This document shows positions 49,223-58,378 of a stretch of 64,000 nt of DNA, piece by piece; the stretch's first letter is position 1, and each line of letters begins with the position of its first letter. The notes beneath the pieces were generated by a model. It was not told where the DNA came from. It was given only the letters and a program-made list of their open reading frames with translations, and made no database searches. The DNA is taken from contig CAYFKR010000019.1 in the NCBI GenBank assembly GCA_964343835.1, forward strand, positions 10,873-74,872, written 5' to 3'. Origin of the DNA: CALEMW01 sp964343835 (GTDB lineage Bacteria; Krumholzibacteriota; Krumholzibacteriia; LZORAL124-64-63). The translations under genes were made by a program, and so were the position numbers.

Positions 49223-50863
49223 ATGCGCAACGGAGAACCCGTGCAGAGCCGCTTCCTGGTGGTGGGGTCCGGCATCGCTGGCCTGCAGTTCGCCCTGCTC
49301 GCCGCCGAGCACGGCGACGTGCGCATCGTCACCAAGAAGGACTCCTCGGAGAGCAACACCAACTACGCGCAGGGGGGCATCGCGGCGGCCCTGTCGCCCC
49401 TCGACGACTTCGAATCCCACCTGCGCGACACCATCACCGCAGGCGACGGTCTCTGCGACGAGGCCGTGACCCGCGCCATGGTGGAGGCCGGTCCCCGGCT
49501 CATCGACCGCCTCCTGTCCTACGGCGTGGAGTTCTCCCGCGACGAGGCCGGCGACGGCTTCGCCCTGGGGCGCGAGGGCGGCCACACCCACAACCGCATC
49601 CTCCATGCCGCCGACCTCACCGGACGCGAGCTGGAGCAGCGCCTGCTGGACGCCTGCCGCGCCCACCCCTCCATCGGGATCGAGGAAGACCACATCGGGC
49701 TGGACCTGATCATGGCCGACGAGCTGGACGGCGAGGGACCCGCCGACGGGGGCGTGGCCGGGTGCCGGGTCCTGGACCGCACCACCCTGGAGCGCCGACC
49801 CTACCTGGCCGACCTGACGGTGCTGGCCACCGGCGGCTGCGGCAAGGTCTACGCCTATACGTCGAACCCGGACATCGCCACCGGCGACGGCATGGCCATG
49901 GCCTACCGGGCCGGCGCCGTGCTGGCCAACATGGAGTTCGTGCAGTTCCACCCCACCTGCCTGTACCACCCGGACGCCAAGAGCTTCCTCATCTCCGAGG
50001 CCGTGCGAGGGGAGGGGGCGCGCCTGGTGAACGAGCGCGGCGAGCGGTTCATGGAGCGCTACCACCCCATGAAGGAGCTGGCGCCCAGGGACGTCGTGGC
50101 CCGGGCCATCGACCAGGAGCTCAAGCTCAGCGGCGACCACTGCGTCTACCTGGACCTGGGACACCTGGACCCGGACTTCGTGGTCGGACGCTTCCCCAAC
50201 CTGGCCCGCCACTGCGCCCGCTTCGGCATCGACATGGCCCGCGACCCCGTCCCCGTGGTGCCCGCGGCCCACTACATGTGCGGCGGCGTGATGGTGGATG
50301 ACAGCGGTCGTTCCAGCCTGCCCGGCCTGCTGGCGGTGGGCGAGGTGGCGTGCTCCGGGGTGCACGGCGCCAATCGGCTGGCCAGCAACTCGCTGCTGGA
50401 GGCCGTCTACTTCGCGGAGCGGGCGGCGATGGTGGCGGGAGAGGTCCCCGTCGGGCGCGTGGCCCGGGGCAGCGCCATGCGTGACCCGGGACCGGTGCCC
50501 GCCGCCGACGGCCCCGAGGCCATGGTGGTGGAGCACGACTGGGACGTCGTGCGCCGCGTGATGTGGGACTACGTGGGCATCGTGCGCAGCCGGCAACGCC
50601 TCGACATCGCTCTGCAGCGGCTGCGGGCAGTGCGCAGGACGGTGGAGGGCATCGCCGCCGAGGCGGTCCTGAGCCCCGACCTGGTGGAACTGAGGAACCT
50701 GGCGCTGGTGGCGGAGCTCATCGTGCTGTGCGCCCGGGACCGCCGCGAGAGCCGCGGCCTGCACTTCACCACGGACCACCCCGCCCGGGACGACACCACC
50801 GCCCTGCCCACCCTGGTGGGGCGCGGCACGGAGCTCCAGGCCCTGGACGTGGGCGCCTCATGA
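49223..50863 (+). CDS. nadB: L-aspartate oxidase
   Basis: A 546-residue FAD enzyme of the succinate dehydrogenase/fumarate reductase group. The dinucleotide motif is VVGSGIAGLQFALLAA. SNTNYAQGGIAAAL, EGGHTHNRILHAAD and HPTCLYHPDAKSFLISEAVRG follow. GEVACSGVHGANRLASNSL is the C-terminal FAD signature. It oxidises aspartate to iminoaspartate for quinolinate and NAD synthesis. ATG 49223 lies one base after the lpxK stop. The neighbouring bacillithiol genes share overlaps with it. Confidence 0.95.
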   Translation: MRNGEPVQSRFLVVGSGIAGLQFALLAAEHGDVRIVTKKDSSESNTNYAQGGIAAALSPLDDFESHLRDTITAGDGLCDEAVTRAMVEAGPRLIDRLLSYGVEFSRDEAGDGFALGREGGHTHNRILHAADLTGRELEQRLLDACRAHPSIGIEEDHIGLDLIMADELDGEGPADGGVAGCRVLDRTTLERRPYLADLTVLATGGCGKVYAYTSNPDIATGDGMAMAYRAGAVLANMEFVQFHPTCLYHPDAKSFLISEAVRGEGARLVNERGERFMERYHPMKELAPRDVVARAIDQELKLSGDHCVYLDLGHLDPDFVVGRFPNLARHCARFGIDMARDPVPVVPAAHYMCGGVMVDDSGRSSLPGLLAVGEVACSGVHGANRLASNSLLEAVYFAERAAMVAGEVPVGRVARGSAMRDPGPVPAADGPEAMVVEHDWDVVRRVMWDYVGIVRSRQRLDIALQRLRAVRRTVEGIAAEAVLSPDLVELRNLALVAELIVLCARDRRESRGLHFTTDHPARDDTTALPTLVGRGTELQALDVGAS

Positions 50864-51627
50864 CCCGGCCCGACTGGGTCCGCGCCGCCTTCGGCGCCCA
50901 CTATCCCGCCCTCTATCGCCATCGCGACGAGGCCGAGGCCCGCCGCTGCATCGCCCTCGTCGACCGGCTCGTCGGTCTCGGTGGGCGCCGCGTCCTTGAT
51001 CTGGGCTGCGGGGCGGGGCGTCATCTGCCGTTCCTCGAAGAGGCCGGCGCCGGCGGCATGGGCATGGACCAGTCGCCCGAACTCCTGGCGGAAGCCCACC
51101 GCTGCGGCAACCAGGGTGCGGCCTTCCGGCTGGTGCGCGGCGACTGGGGCCGGATCCCGGCACCGGACCATGCGTTCGACGTGGTGCTCTCCCTGTTCAC
51201 GGCTTTCGGCTACGGGGACCATCCCGCGGAGCAGCGCAGCATGCTTGGGGAGATCGCACGGGTCCTGGACGACGGCGGCCGCTGGCTGCTCGACTACCTC
51301 AATCCGCGCCTGGTGCGCCGGGAACTGGAGTCGTCGCCGCCGCCCCGCGAGCGCAGGGTGGAAGGCCTGACGGTCCGCGACGAGCGCAGCCTCGGCGCCG
51401 ACGCCCGCAGGGTGGAGAAGAGCGTGACCGTGACCGACGCCGACGGCCGGAACGTGGCCGACTACGTGGAAAGCGTGGCCCTGATGGATCTCGACGAACT
51501 CGACGCCCTGGCCGCCGCCGCCGGACTGGTCCCCGGCCCCCGCGCCGGCGACTACGACGGCGCGCCCTTCGACGCGGATGCCTCGCCCCGCTGGATCCTG
51601 ACCTATGTCCGGGAGGCGCCGGCATGA
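50860..51627 (+). CDS. Class I SAM-dependent methyltransferase in the bacillithiol operon
   Basis: A 255-residue Rossmann methyltransferase with motif I VLDLGCGAGRHLPFL, an acidic strand GMGMDQSPELL, and VVLSLFTAFGYGD as motif IV/post-IV. It is fully coupled: ATG 50860 overlaps nadB and its stop overlaps bshC by four bases. In Chlorobiaceae the methyltransferase NmbA makes N-methyl-bacillithiol, so this may be a similar enzyme. That is inference from position. A housekeeping substrate such as a quinone or rRNA is possible but less suggested by context. Confidence 0.75.
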   Translation: MTRPDWVRAAFGAHYPALYRHRDEAEARRCIALVDRLVGLGGRRVLDLGCGAGRHLPFLEEAGAGGMGMDQSPELLAEAHRCGNQGAAFRLVRGDWGRIPAPDHAFDVVLSLFTAFGYGDHPAEQRSMLGEIARVLDDGGRWLLDYLNPRLVRRELESSPPPRERRVEGLTVRDERSLGADARRVEKSVTVTDADGRNVADYVESVALMDLDELDALAAAAGLVPGPRAGDYDGAPFDADASPRWILTYVREAPA

Positions 51628-53114
51628 AGGCCAGCTGGACGCCCGGCCCGCCCCTGGCGGAAGCCCCCTGGCTCACGCCCCTGGTCCGCGACTGGATCGC
51701 CGACGGCGGTGCGACCTCCGACGTCGCCCGATTCCTCGACCCCGCACCGACCGGCTCCGCCCCGGGCTGGTCCGACGCCACATGGTTCCCCGCCTGGCGC
51801 GACGACCAGCTCCGCGACCGCGCCGCGGACGCCGACCGCTCCGCCGCGGCCCGCCACCTGGAGGCCCTGGCGGCGGGGGAGGCCGACGTCGTGGTCACGG
51901 GCCAGCAGCCCGGCTACCTGGGCGGTCCCCTGTACACCCTGCTGAAGATGGCCGCCTGCATCGCCGCGGCCGAGGCCCGTACCCGCGCCGGCCGTCCGAC
52001 CGTACCCCTCTACTGGAGCGGCGACGACGACGACGACCTGGAAGAGGCCCTGGCCGTCCGGCTCTGGGACCACCGGCGGCGCGCCTTCCTGCGACCCGCT
52101 CCGGGCGGTGAGCGTCCCCGGGGCAGGGTGGGGGCACTGCCGGTGTCGGCCTTCGGCGCGGGCGAGCTCGCCTGGCTCCGCTCCGACGGCCAGGCCGGCA
52201 TGGCGGAGCTCCGGGACAGGGCGGCGGCCGAAGGATGGACGCGCGGGCGCTTTCATGCGGCGGCCCTGTACCGGGTGTTCGACGGGCATGGCCTGCTGAC
52301 CGTCTCGGGCGACGACGCCGGACTGATGTCGGTGGCTGCGCCGTTATTGGCGGAGGCTACTGCCCGGGTCGGGGAGCTGGCGGACCTGGCCCGCACCCGC
52401 GGCGAGGAGTTGACGGCTGGTGGACATCACGCCCAGATCGGTGACCCGAGTCTGGCGCGCCCCCTGCACGTCGCGGAGGGGGCCACCCGGATCCGGCTGC
52501 CCGACGGGCAGGCGGCCGCGTCGCTGGAACCGTCGTCCCTGAGAGCCGGCGTGCTGCTCCGGTCCCCACTCCAGGACTGGCTCTTCCGCCCTGCGGCGGT
52601 GGTGGTGGGTCCGGGAGAGCGGGCCTACCTTGAACAGCTGAGGCCCGTGTACGAGGCCCTGGGCGTACCACGTCCGCCCATGCTGCCCCGGCTGTTCCTG
52701 CGTCTGGGGACGATGTCGGGGACGGGTGCGGAAGCCGTGCCAGGTCCGTCGACCGTGGATGTGGACTCGGTGCTGGCCACGGCCCGCGAGGCCCTGGCCG
52801 CAGCGGCCGATCGCGTGGGGAAGGGGAAGGACGCCGCTGCGGTCGACCGCGCCGTGGAACGCTGGCGGGGCACCGTCGAACGCGTGCTGACACCCCGCGC
52901 CCGGTCGTCCTCCGAGGCTCGCGAGGACTGGCGCGACACCGACGACACCCGTCGCGAGCGCGAGCTGCCGGCCCTCTGGGCCACCGGCTTCTTCGACGAG
53001 CTGACTGCGATCCTGATGGAAGCCTCGAGGGACCACGTCCGACGCCTGGTCGAGGGTGGTCCCGTGGACTACGTGCTGGACGCCGACCAACCCGTACCGG
53101 AGGAGACCCCATGA
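51624..53114 (+). CDS. bshC: Putative cysteine ligase BshC (bacillithiol biosynthesis)
   Basis: A 496-residue protein of the BshC/YllA family, slightly shorter than the Bacillus protein (about 540). The N-terminal core contains VVTGQQPGYLGGPLYTLLK, the family's nucleotide-binding signature, and PLYWSGDDDDDLEEA. A coiled-coil region follows towards the C-terminus. BshC adds cysteine to glucosamine-malate in the last step. ATG 51624 overlaps the methyltransferase, and its stop overlaps bshB1. Adjacent BshB1 and BshA make the assignment secure. Confidence 0.9.
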   Translation: MKASWTPGPPLAEAPWLTPLVRDWIADGGATSDVARFLDPAPTGSAPGWSDATWFPAWRDDQLRDRAADADRSAAARHLEALAAGEADVVVTGQQPGYLGGPLYTLLKMAACIAAAEARTRAGRPTVPLYWSGDDDDDLEEALAVRLWDHRRRAFLRPAPGGERPRGRVGALPVSAFGAGELAWLRSDGQAGMAELRDRAAAEGWTRGRFHAAALYRVFDGHGLLTVSGDDAGLMSVAAPLLAEATARVGELADLARTRGEELTAGGHHAQIGDPSLARPLHVAEGATRIRLPDGQAAASLEPSSLRAGVLLRSPLQDWLFRPAAVVVGPGERAYLEQLRPVYEALGVPRPPMLPRLFLRLGTMSGTGAEAVPGPSTVDVDSVLATAREALAAAADRVGKGKDAAAVDRAVERWRGTVERVLTPRARSSSEAREDWRDTDDTRRERELPALWATGFFDELTAILMEASRDHVRRLVEGGPVDYVLDADQPVPEETP

Positions 53115-53872
53115 CCGCTCACGCATCCGGCTGCGACCTGCTCGTCGTCTCGCCCCACACCGACGACGCCGAGATCGCCCTGGGCGGCACCATCGCCCTG
53201 CTGGCCGACCGCGGCCGCGACGTGCGCCTGCTGGACCTCACCCGGGGTGAGCTGGGCTCCAACGGCACCCCCGACGAGCGCTGGGCCGAGGCTGCGGAGG
53301 CGTCGCGGATCCTCGGCGTGACGGGGCGCATCCAGCTGGAGCTTCCCGACGGCTTCATCGACGCCGGCGACCGGGAGCAGGTGGAGGCCGTGGCCTCCCT
53401 GATCCGGGCCCTGCGTCCCCGCTGGGTCTGCTCGTCGCCCATGCCCAACCGCCATCCCGACCACCGCGCCATCCCCGGGCTCGTGGAGAAGGCGGCCTTC
53501 ATGGCCCGCCTCGCCGCCTGGACCCCGCCCGTTCCCGCCATGCGCACCTGGGGCTCCGACGTGCCCGATCCCGCGGACCGCTGGGCCTGCGAGGCCGTCC
53601 TCCACGTGAGCGGCACGGGCGAGACACCGGACCTGCTCTTCGACGTGGGCGCCGTGTGGGAGCGCAAGACCGCGGCCCTGGCCGCCTACGTCTCCCAGTT
53701 CGACGACGGCGGCGGCCGCCGCAGCACTATGATCAACGACCCCGCCTTCCTGGAGCACATCGAGCGCCGCGCCCGCGAGTGGGGCTTCCGTGCCGGGGCG
53801 ACCCACGCCGAGGCCCTGAGGACCGCCGCTGCGCCGGTGCTGACGGACCTGCCCGCGGAGCGCTGGTCGTGA
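53111..53872 (+). CDS. bshB1: Bacillithiol biosynthesis deacetylase BshB1
   Basis: A 253-residue PIG-L/LmbE zinc deacetylase. SPHTDDAEIALGGT carries the metal-binding His-x-x-Asp pattern (HPDD becomes HTDD), and NRHPDHRAIPGLV supplies the third ligand and catalytic residue. RGELGSNGTPDER is typical of BshB1. It deacetylates N-acetylglucosaminyl-malate. ATG 53111 and the stop both overlap neighbours by four bases. Confidence 0.93.
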   Translation: MTAHASGCDLLVVSPHTDDAEIALGGTIALLADRGRDVRLLDLTRGELGSNGTPDERWAEAAEASRILGVTGRIQLELPDGFIDAGDREQVEAVASLIRALRPRWVCSSPMPNRHPDHRAIPGLVEKAAFMARLAAWTPPVPAMRTWGSDVPDPADRWACEAVLHVSGTGETPDLLFDVGAVWERKTAALAAYVSQFDDGGGRRSTMINDPAFLEHIERRAREWGFRAGATHAEALRTAAAPVLTDLPAERWS

Positions 53873-55026
53873 CGCGGCTGCCGGTCATCGGCATCACCTG
53901 CTACCCGTCCCAGGGCGGCAGCGGGGTGGTGGCCAGCGAGCTGGGCCTGAACCTGGCCCGCCGGGGCTACGAGGTCCACTTCATCACCAGCAGCATGCCG
54001 CTGCGCCTGCAGCGCTACGAGTCCAACATCTTCTTCCACCAGGTGGAGGCGGTCAGCTATCCCGTCTTCCAGCACACGCCCTACACCCTGGCCCTCGCCA
54101 CCCGCATGAGCGAGGTCGCGGAGGAGCACGGGCTGGACATCCTCCATGTGCATTACGCCATTCCCCATGCCGCCAGCGCATTCATGGCCAGGGAGATGGT
54201 GGGGCGCGACTCGTTGAGCGTGGTCACGACGCTCCACGGCACCGACATCACCCTGGTGGGGCAGGAGCCCGGCTACTTCGCCATGACCCGCTTCCTCATC
54301 GAGCAGAGCGATGCGGTCACCACCGTCAGTTCGTTCCTGAAGGACGAGACGGAGCGCGTGTTCGGCGTGTCGAAGGAGATCGAGGTGATCCCGAACTTCG
54401 TGGATCCCCGGCGCTTCCGGCCCCGGCCGGATCTGGACCGGTCGGGTTTCGCGCCCGAGGGTGAGAAGCTGGTGGTCCACGCCTCCAACTTCCGCAAGGT
54501 GAAGAACGTGGAGACGGTGGTGCGGGCCTTCGCCCTGGCCACGACGGACGTCCCGGCCCGCCTGCTGATGGTGGGCGAGGGTCCGGAGCGGCGTACCGCC
54601 CTGGAACTGGCTCGTCAGCTGGGCGTGGAGGACCGCACCCGATTCCTCGGCCAGGTGGACAACCTGGAAGAGGTGCTGGCCCAGGCCGACGTCTGCCTGC
54701 TGCCGTCGTTGCACGAGTCGTTCGGCCTGGTGGCCCTGGAGGCCATGGCCTGCGGCACGCCGGCGGTGGTCACGGCCAGGGGCGGTGCAGGGGAGTTCGT
54801 GGAGCACGGGGTGACGTCGTACCTGTGCGAGCCCGACGACATCGACTCGGTGGCGGCCCCGCTGCGGCGGCTGCTGACGGACGACGCCCACCGCGACCAC
54901 ATGGGCGAAGACGCCCTGCGGGCCGCCGTGGGCCGCTTCGGGACCGGCTGCGTGGTGAAGCGCTACGTGGAGCTCTACGACCGCGTCCTGGCCGGAACGG
55001 GAACTTCCCGGGCGTCGCGGGCGTAG
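53869..55026 (+). CDS. bshA: N-acetyl-alpha-D-glucosaminyl L-malate synthase BshA
   Basis: A 385-residue GT4 glycosyltransferase. The N-terminus ITCYPSQGGSGVVASELG and HVHYAIPHAASAFMARE are BshA signatures. The C-terminal donor site has LLPSLHESFGLVALEAMACGTP with the EX7E motif. It transfers GlcNAc from UDP-GlcNAc to L-malate, the first bacillithiol step. GTG 53869 overlaps bshB1. Order bshC, bshB1, bshA in one run makes a complete pathway cassette. Confidence 0.95.
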   Translation: MTRLPVIGITCYPSQGGSGVVASELGLNLARRGYEVHFITSSMPLRLQRYESNIFFHQVEAVSYPVFQHTPYTLALATRMSEVAEEHGLDILHVHYAIPHAASAFMAREMVGRDSLSVVTTLHGTDITLVGQEPGYFAMTRFLIEQSDAVTTVSSFLKDETERVFGVSKEIEVIPNFVDPRRFRPRPDLDRSGFAPEGEKLVVHASNFRKVKNVETVVRAFALATTDVPARLLMVGEGPERRTALELARQLGVEDRTRFLGQVDNLEEVLAQADVCLLPSLHESFGLVALEAMACGTPAVVTARGGAGEFVEHGVTSYLCEPDDIDSVAAPLRRLLTDDAHRDHMGEDALRAAVGRFGTGCVVKRYVELYDRVLAGTGTSRASRA

Positions 55027-55048
55027 AGGGCCGGCGCGTAGTCCGCCC

Positions 55049-55076
55049 TTGCCCGGATCCCTCATCGTGATACATT
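55049..55076 (+). promoter_or_regulatory. Candidate sigma70-type promoter of the tol-pal operon
   Basis: TTGCCC (55049-55054) and TACATT (55071-55076) are separated by 16 bp in the 147-base gap after bshA. The predicted start near 55083 lies about 90 bases before tolQ. Confidence 0.55.
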
Positions 55077-55173
55077 GGGACCGCGCGGACCCCGCGCAGG
55101 GTGCATTGTTCAGGGATTCCCCCGAATCCCCCGGAGCGGCCGCTTCCGCCGCCCCCCGTCAGAAGGAGCTGAC

Positions 55174-55899
55174 ATGCCGACCACCCCGTTCCTGGCCGCC
55201 CTCGGCCCACAGGAACTGCTCGGACTGCTGCTCGACACCTCGCTGCTGGGCAAGCTGGTCCTGCTCGTGCTGCTCGTGCTGTCGATCCTGTCCTGGGCCG
55301 TGATGTTCGACAAGGCCCGGGTGCTCTCGCGCATCCGCGCCGGCCACGCCGAATTCTGGGACCGCTGCGAGGACTGGCTGGAAGGCCGCGCCACCGCCGA
55401 GGACGTGTCCGCCTGGGCCGCCACGCGCGGAGACCTGCCCCTGGCCAACCTCTGGACCGACGGCTTCGGCTCCGTCAGCGCCGCCAACGTGCGCCGCACG
55501 TCGGAACGCGTGGCCTACGCGGAGACCGAGGCCCTCGAGCGCTACCTGATCATCCTCTCGACCACCGTGACCATCGCGCCGTTCCTGGGCCTGATGGGCA
55601 CCGTGTGGGGCATCATGCAGGCCTTCTGGGACATGTCGGCCATGCACAGCGCCAACCTCACGGTGGTGGCCCCCGGCATCGCCGAGGCCCTGGTCACCAC
55701 CATCGCCGGCCTTTCGGCGGCCATCCCCGCGGTCGTGTTCTACAACATGTTCGTACGGAAGATCGACCTGGTCGGCAACGAGATGGAGCGCCTCCGCTCA
55801 TTGCTGGAGGAGGAGGTGATGGAGCGGACGGGCCAGACGCCGTCGCGGCAGCGGCCGGCGCGACGCCCCGACACCCACGACGGGGAGCGGATCCGATGA
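55174..55899 (+). CDS. tolQ: Tol-Pal system proton channel TolQ (MotA/TolQ/ExbB family)
   Basis: A 241-residue protein with three transmembrane helices near 22-43, 130-152 and 175-197. TIAPFLGLMGTVWGIMQAF and IAEALVTTIAGLSAAIPAV are the TolQ/ExbB channel motifs. With TolR it uses proton flow to drive TolA. ATG 55174 follows AGAAGGAG. The full TolQRAB-Pal-CpoB order favours Tol rather than ExbB. Confidence 0.92.
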   Translation: MPTTPFLAALGPQELLGLLLDTSLLGKLVLLVLLVLSILSWAVMFDKARVLSRIRAGHAEFWDRCEDWLEGRATAEDVSAWAATRGDLPLANLWTDGFGSVSAANVRRTSERVAYAETEALERYLIILSTTVTIAPFLGLMGTVWGIMQAFWDMSAMHSANLTVVAPGIAEALVTTIAGLSAAIPAVVFYNMFVRKIDLVGNEMERLRSLLEEEVMERTGQTPSRQRPARRPDTHDGERIR

Positions 55900-56309
55900 A
55901 ACGCTCCAGCTACCGCAGCCTCTCCGAGATCAACATCACCTCGCTGGTGGACGTGACCCTCTGCCTGCTGATCATCTTCATGCTCACCGCCCCGTACATC
56001 CAGGGCGGCGTGGAGGTGGACCTGCCCAAGGCCGAGACCAGCGACGTGATCGTGCGCGAGGGGCCCATCGTCTCGGTCACCCGCAACCGCCAGGTCTTCT
56101 ACGACGAGGATCCCGTCTCCCTGGAGGAGCTCGAGACCCGTCTCGTGGAGCGGATCGACGAGCGTGAGACCGTGCCGGTGTACCTCCGCATCGACGAGGA
56201 GATCCCCTACGGGTTCGCCCTGCAGGTCATGGCCGTGGTCGAGCGGCTGGGCTTCGAACGCCTGAGCCTGGTGGCCGACCCCGACCAGGTCGGACGGGTC
56301 GAGCCGTGA
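55896..56309 (+). CDS. tolR: Tol-Pal system protein TolR (ExbD family)
   Basis: A 137-residue protein with one N-terminal transmembrane helix (about 17-35). It follows SEINITSLVDVTLCLLIIF, which holds the proton-carrying Asp19. A periplasmic domain ends the protein. It pairs with TolQ. ATG 55896 overlaps tolQ, and the stop overlaps the TolA-like gene. Length and motif match ExbD/TolR. Confidence 0.93.
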   Translation: MKRSSYRSLSEINITSLVDVTLCLLIIFMLTAPYIQGGVEVDLPKAETSDVIVREGPIVSVTRNRQVFYDEDPVSLEELETRLVERIDERETVPVYLRIDEEIPYGFALQVMAVVERLGFERLSLVADPDQVGRVEP

Positions 56310-57040
56310 ATCGGGCGCTGCCGGCGTCCGTCTTCGTCCACCTGATCTTCCTGCTGATCGTGGTGATGTTCGGCGCGTGGGTCGACCGGCCCACGATCTC
56401 GCCGCGGCGGAACATCGCGGTGCAGATGGTGACGTTGCCGGAGACGCAGCCGGAGGAGCCCGTGGAAACGGAGGAGGCAGTGGACCCCGAGCCGGAGCCC
56501 GAACCGCCCGCGCCGGTCGAGCCGACGCCCGTGGAGCCGGAGCCGGAGGTCGTGCCCGAGATCGTGCCCCCTGAGCCCGACGATCCGGCGCCGGACCCGG
56601 AACCCGAACCGCAACAGGTCCGGGAACCCGAACGACCGGTCGACCCTCCCGCCGAGCCCGTGGAGCTGGGCGACGACGCCGAGGACGTCCCGGTCGAAGC
56701 CGCCCCCGACGTTTCGTCGGTCAGCGGCACCGACCAGGAGATCCCGCCCCAGTTCCAGTACTACCTGACCATCCTGCAGGGGAAGGTCAGCCGCCAGTGG
56801 CAGCCCAAGCGGCTGGGCATGCGCACCGGCAGCGAACGCTGGTGCGCCGTCCATTTCTTCGTGGAGCGGGACGGGCGCATCACCCGCGAGACCCTGGTGC
56901 AGGGATCCGGCGTGTCGCTCTTCGACAAGGAGGCTCTCGGCGCCGTGCGCAGGGCCGGACGCATGCCGCCCCTGCCCGCGGGCATCAAGGGCGCTTCCCT
57001 GGGCGTCACCTTCACCTTCACCCTGAAGACGGGAACCTGA
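56306..57040 (+). CDS. TolA-like energy transducer with TonB C-terminal domain
   Basis: A 244-residue protein with one transmembrane helix (about 8-26), a Pro/Glu-rich periplasmic spacer (about 45-130), and a C-terminal TonB/TolA domain. The spacer is made of Pro-Glu repeats, which would extend across the periplasm and may need EF-P for translation. It would carry TolQR energy to Pal and TolB. The name tolA is positional; TonB is the alternative. GTG 56306 overlaps tolR. Confidence 0.85.
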   Translation: MNRALPASVFVHLIFLLIVVMFGAWVDRPTISPRRNIAVQMVTLPETQPEEPVETEEAVDPEPEPEPPAPVEPTPVEPEPEVVPEIVPPEPDDPAPDPEPEPQQVREPERPVDPPAEPVELGDDAEDVPVEAAPDVSSVSGTDQEIPPQFQYYLTILQGKVSRQWQPKRLGMRTGSERWCAVHFFVERDGRITRETLVQGSGVSLFDKEALGAVRRAGRMPPLPAGIKGASLGVTFTFTLKTGT

Positions 57041-57041
57041 C

Positions 57042-58313
57042 GTGAACACGATCCGACACCTCGCCCTCCTCACCGCCCTGCTGGCGGCCGGCCTCGCGGC
57101 CGCGGAGGAGGTCAGCATGGACATCACCAAGACGGCGTGGGAGCGCACCGACATCCTGGTGCAGCCCCTCGACGTGGTCTCAGGTGGCACCGAGGCCCAG
57201 GAGGCGGCCTGGCTCCTGGAGTCGGTCATCGCCGTGGACCTGGACTACAGCGGGCTGTTCACGGCCCTTACACCCGGCGAGGCCGACAGCACGACGGTGA
57301 CCTACGCCATCGAAGGCGTGCTCGAAGGGCGTCTGCCCGGTACCGCTGTGACGGCGGGGGAGGCCGCGCCTGTGCTGACCCTGCGCCTGATGGCGTATCC
57401 TGGCCGCATGCTCGTGCTGGAGAAGCGCTACCGGCCCACATGGGACAAGATGCGCGCCTCGGCCCACCACTTCGTGGACGAGGTGGTGCTGATGCTCACG
57501 GGTGAGCCGGGCATCAGCCTCACGCGCATCGTCTTCGCCCGCGGCGGCGAGGAGCGGCGCGACATCCACTGCGTGGATTTCGACGGCGAGGGCGAACTGC
57601 GCCTGACGGCCAACCGCCAGCTCAACCTCTTCCCGCGCTGGTCGCCGGACAAGCGGCACATCGCCTTCATGTCCTGGCGCGAGGGGCAGCAGGGCACCTA
57701 CATGCTGGAGGCGGCGACGGGCAAGGTCCGGGTCGTCAGCGAAAACGTCGGTTCCAACCTGGGGCCCGCGTGGCATCCGGACGGCAACGAGCTGCTGCTG
57801 TCGCTGTCCAAGGTGGGGCAGCACGAGATCTACCGGGTGGGGCTGGACGGCCGGATCGTCCGGCGGCTGACGGTGAGCGACGCCATCGAGGTGTCGCCCT
57901 GCTGGTCGCCCAACGGCCGCGACATCGCCTTCACCAGCGACCGCACCGGCACCCCCCAGCTCTACGTGATGCAGGCGGATGGTTCGGGCCGCAAGAGGCT
58001 CTCGTTCGAGGGCCGCTACAACGACGCCGCGGCCTGGTCACCCAATGGCGAGAAGATCCTGTACGTGAGCCGGGACGGGGACATCACCCAGCTCGTGCTC
58101 ATCGACCCGACGGGGGAGAACCGGCACGTGCTGACCGGCCCCGAGTGGCGCAACTGCGAGAACCCGAGCTGGGCTCCCGACAGCCGCCACGCCGTCTTCG
58201 CTTCCGACCGTTCCGGGGTGTTCAAGCTCTACGTCATCGACACCGTGGACGGGGCCATCCGGCAGTTGACCTTCGGGGACCAGCCGGATAAAACTCCCGA
58301 TTGGTCCCGATGA
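57042..58313 (+). CDS. tolB: Tol-Pal system beta-propeller protein TolB
   Basis: A 423-residue periplasmic protein. A signal peptide (LLTALLAAGLAAAEE) is followed by an N-terminal domain (about 25-150) and a propeller of PD40-type repeats, each with a W-SPD/G-x-x-I motif (for example CWSPNGRDIAFTSDRTG). It binds Pal and TolA in outer-membrane constriction. GTG 57042 is one base after the previous stop. Promoters for pal lie inside its 3' end. Confidence 0.93.
   Translation: MNTIRHLALLTALLAAGLAAAEEVSMDITKTAWERTDILVQPLDVVSGGTEAQEAAWLLESVIAVDLDYSGLFTALTPGEADSTTVTYAIEGVLEGRLPGTAVTAGEAAPVLTLRLMAYPGRMLVLEKRYRPTWDKMRASAHHFVDEVVLMLTGEPGISLTRIVFARGGEERRDIHCVDFDGEGELRLTANRQLNLFPRWSPDKRHIAFMSWREGQQGTYMLEAATGKVRVVSENVGSNLGPAWHPDGNELLLSLSKVGQHEIYRVGLDGRIVRRLTVSDAIEVSPCWSPNGRDIAFTSDRTGTPQLYVMQADGSGRKRLSFEGRYNDAAAWSPNGEKILYVSRDGDITQLVLIDPTGENRHVLTGPEWRNCENPSWAPDSRHAVFASDRSGVFKLYVIDTVDGAIRQLTFGDQPDKTPDWSR
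58266..58294 (+). promoter_or_regulatory. Candidate promoter P1 of pal (within tolB end)
   Basis: TTGACC (58266-58271) and TAAAAC (58289-58294) are separated by 17 bp. It would supply extra pal transcription, which suits an abundant lipoprotein. Confidence 0.4.
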
Positions 58314-58329
58314 AAAAGAGTGTTACATT
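58301..58329 (+). promoter_or_regulatory. Candidate promoter P2 of pal
   Basis: TTGGTC (58301-58306) and TACATT (58324-58329) are separated by 17 bp. The predicted start near 58336 gives a leader of about 43 bases that includes the AAAGGAG ribosome binding site. Confidence 0.45.
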
Positions 58330-58378
58330 CCCGCCCAGAACCATACCTCCTCGCAAGAGGGAAAGGAGCCCGTACGTC

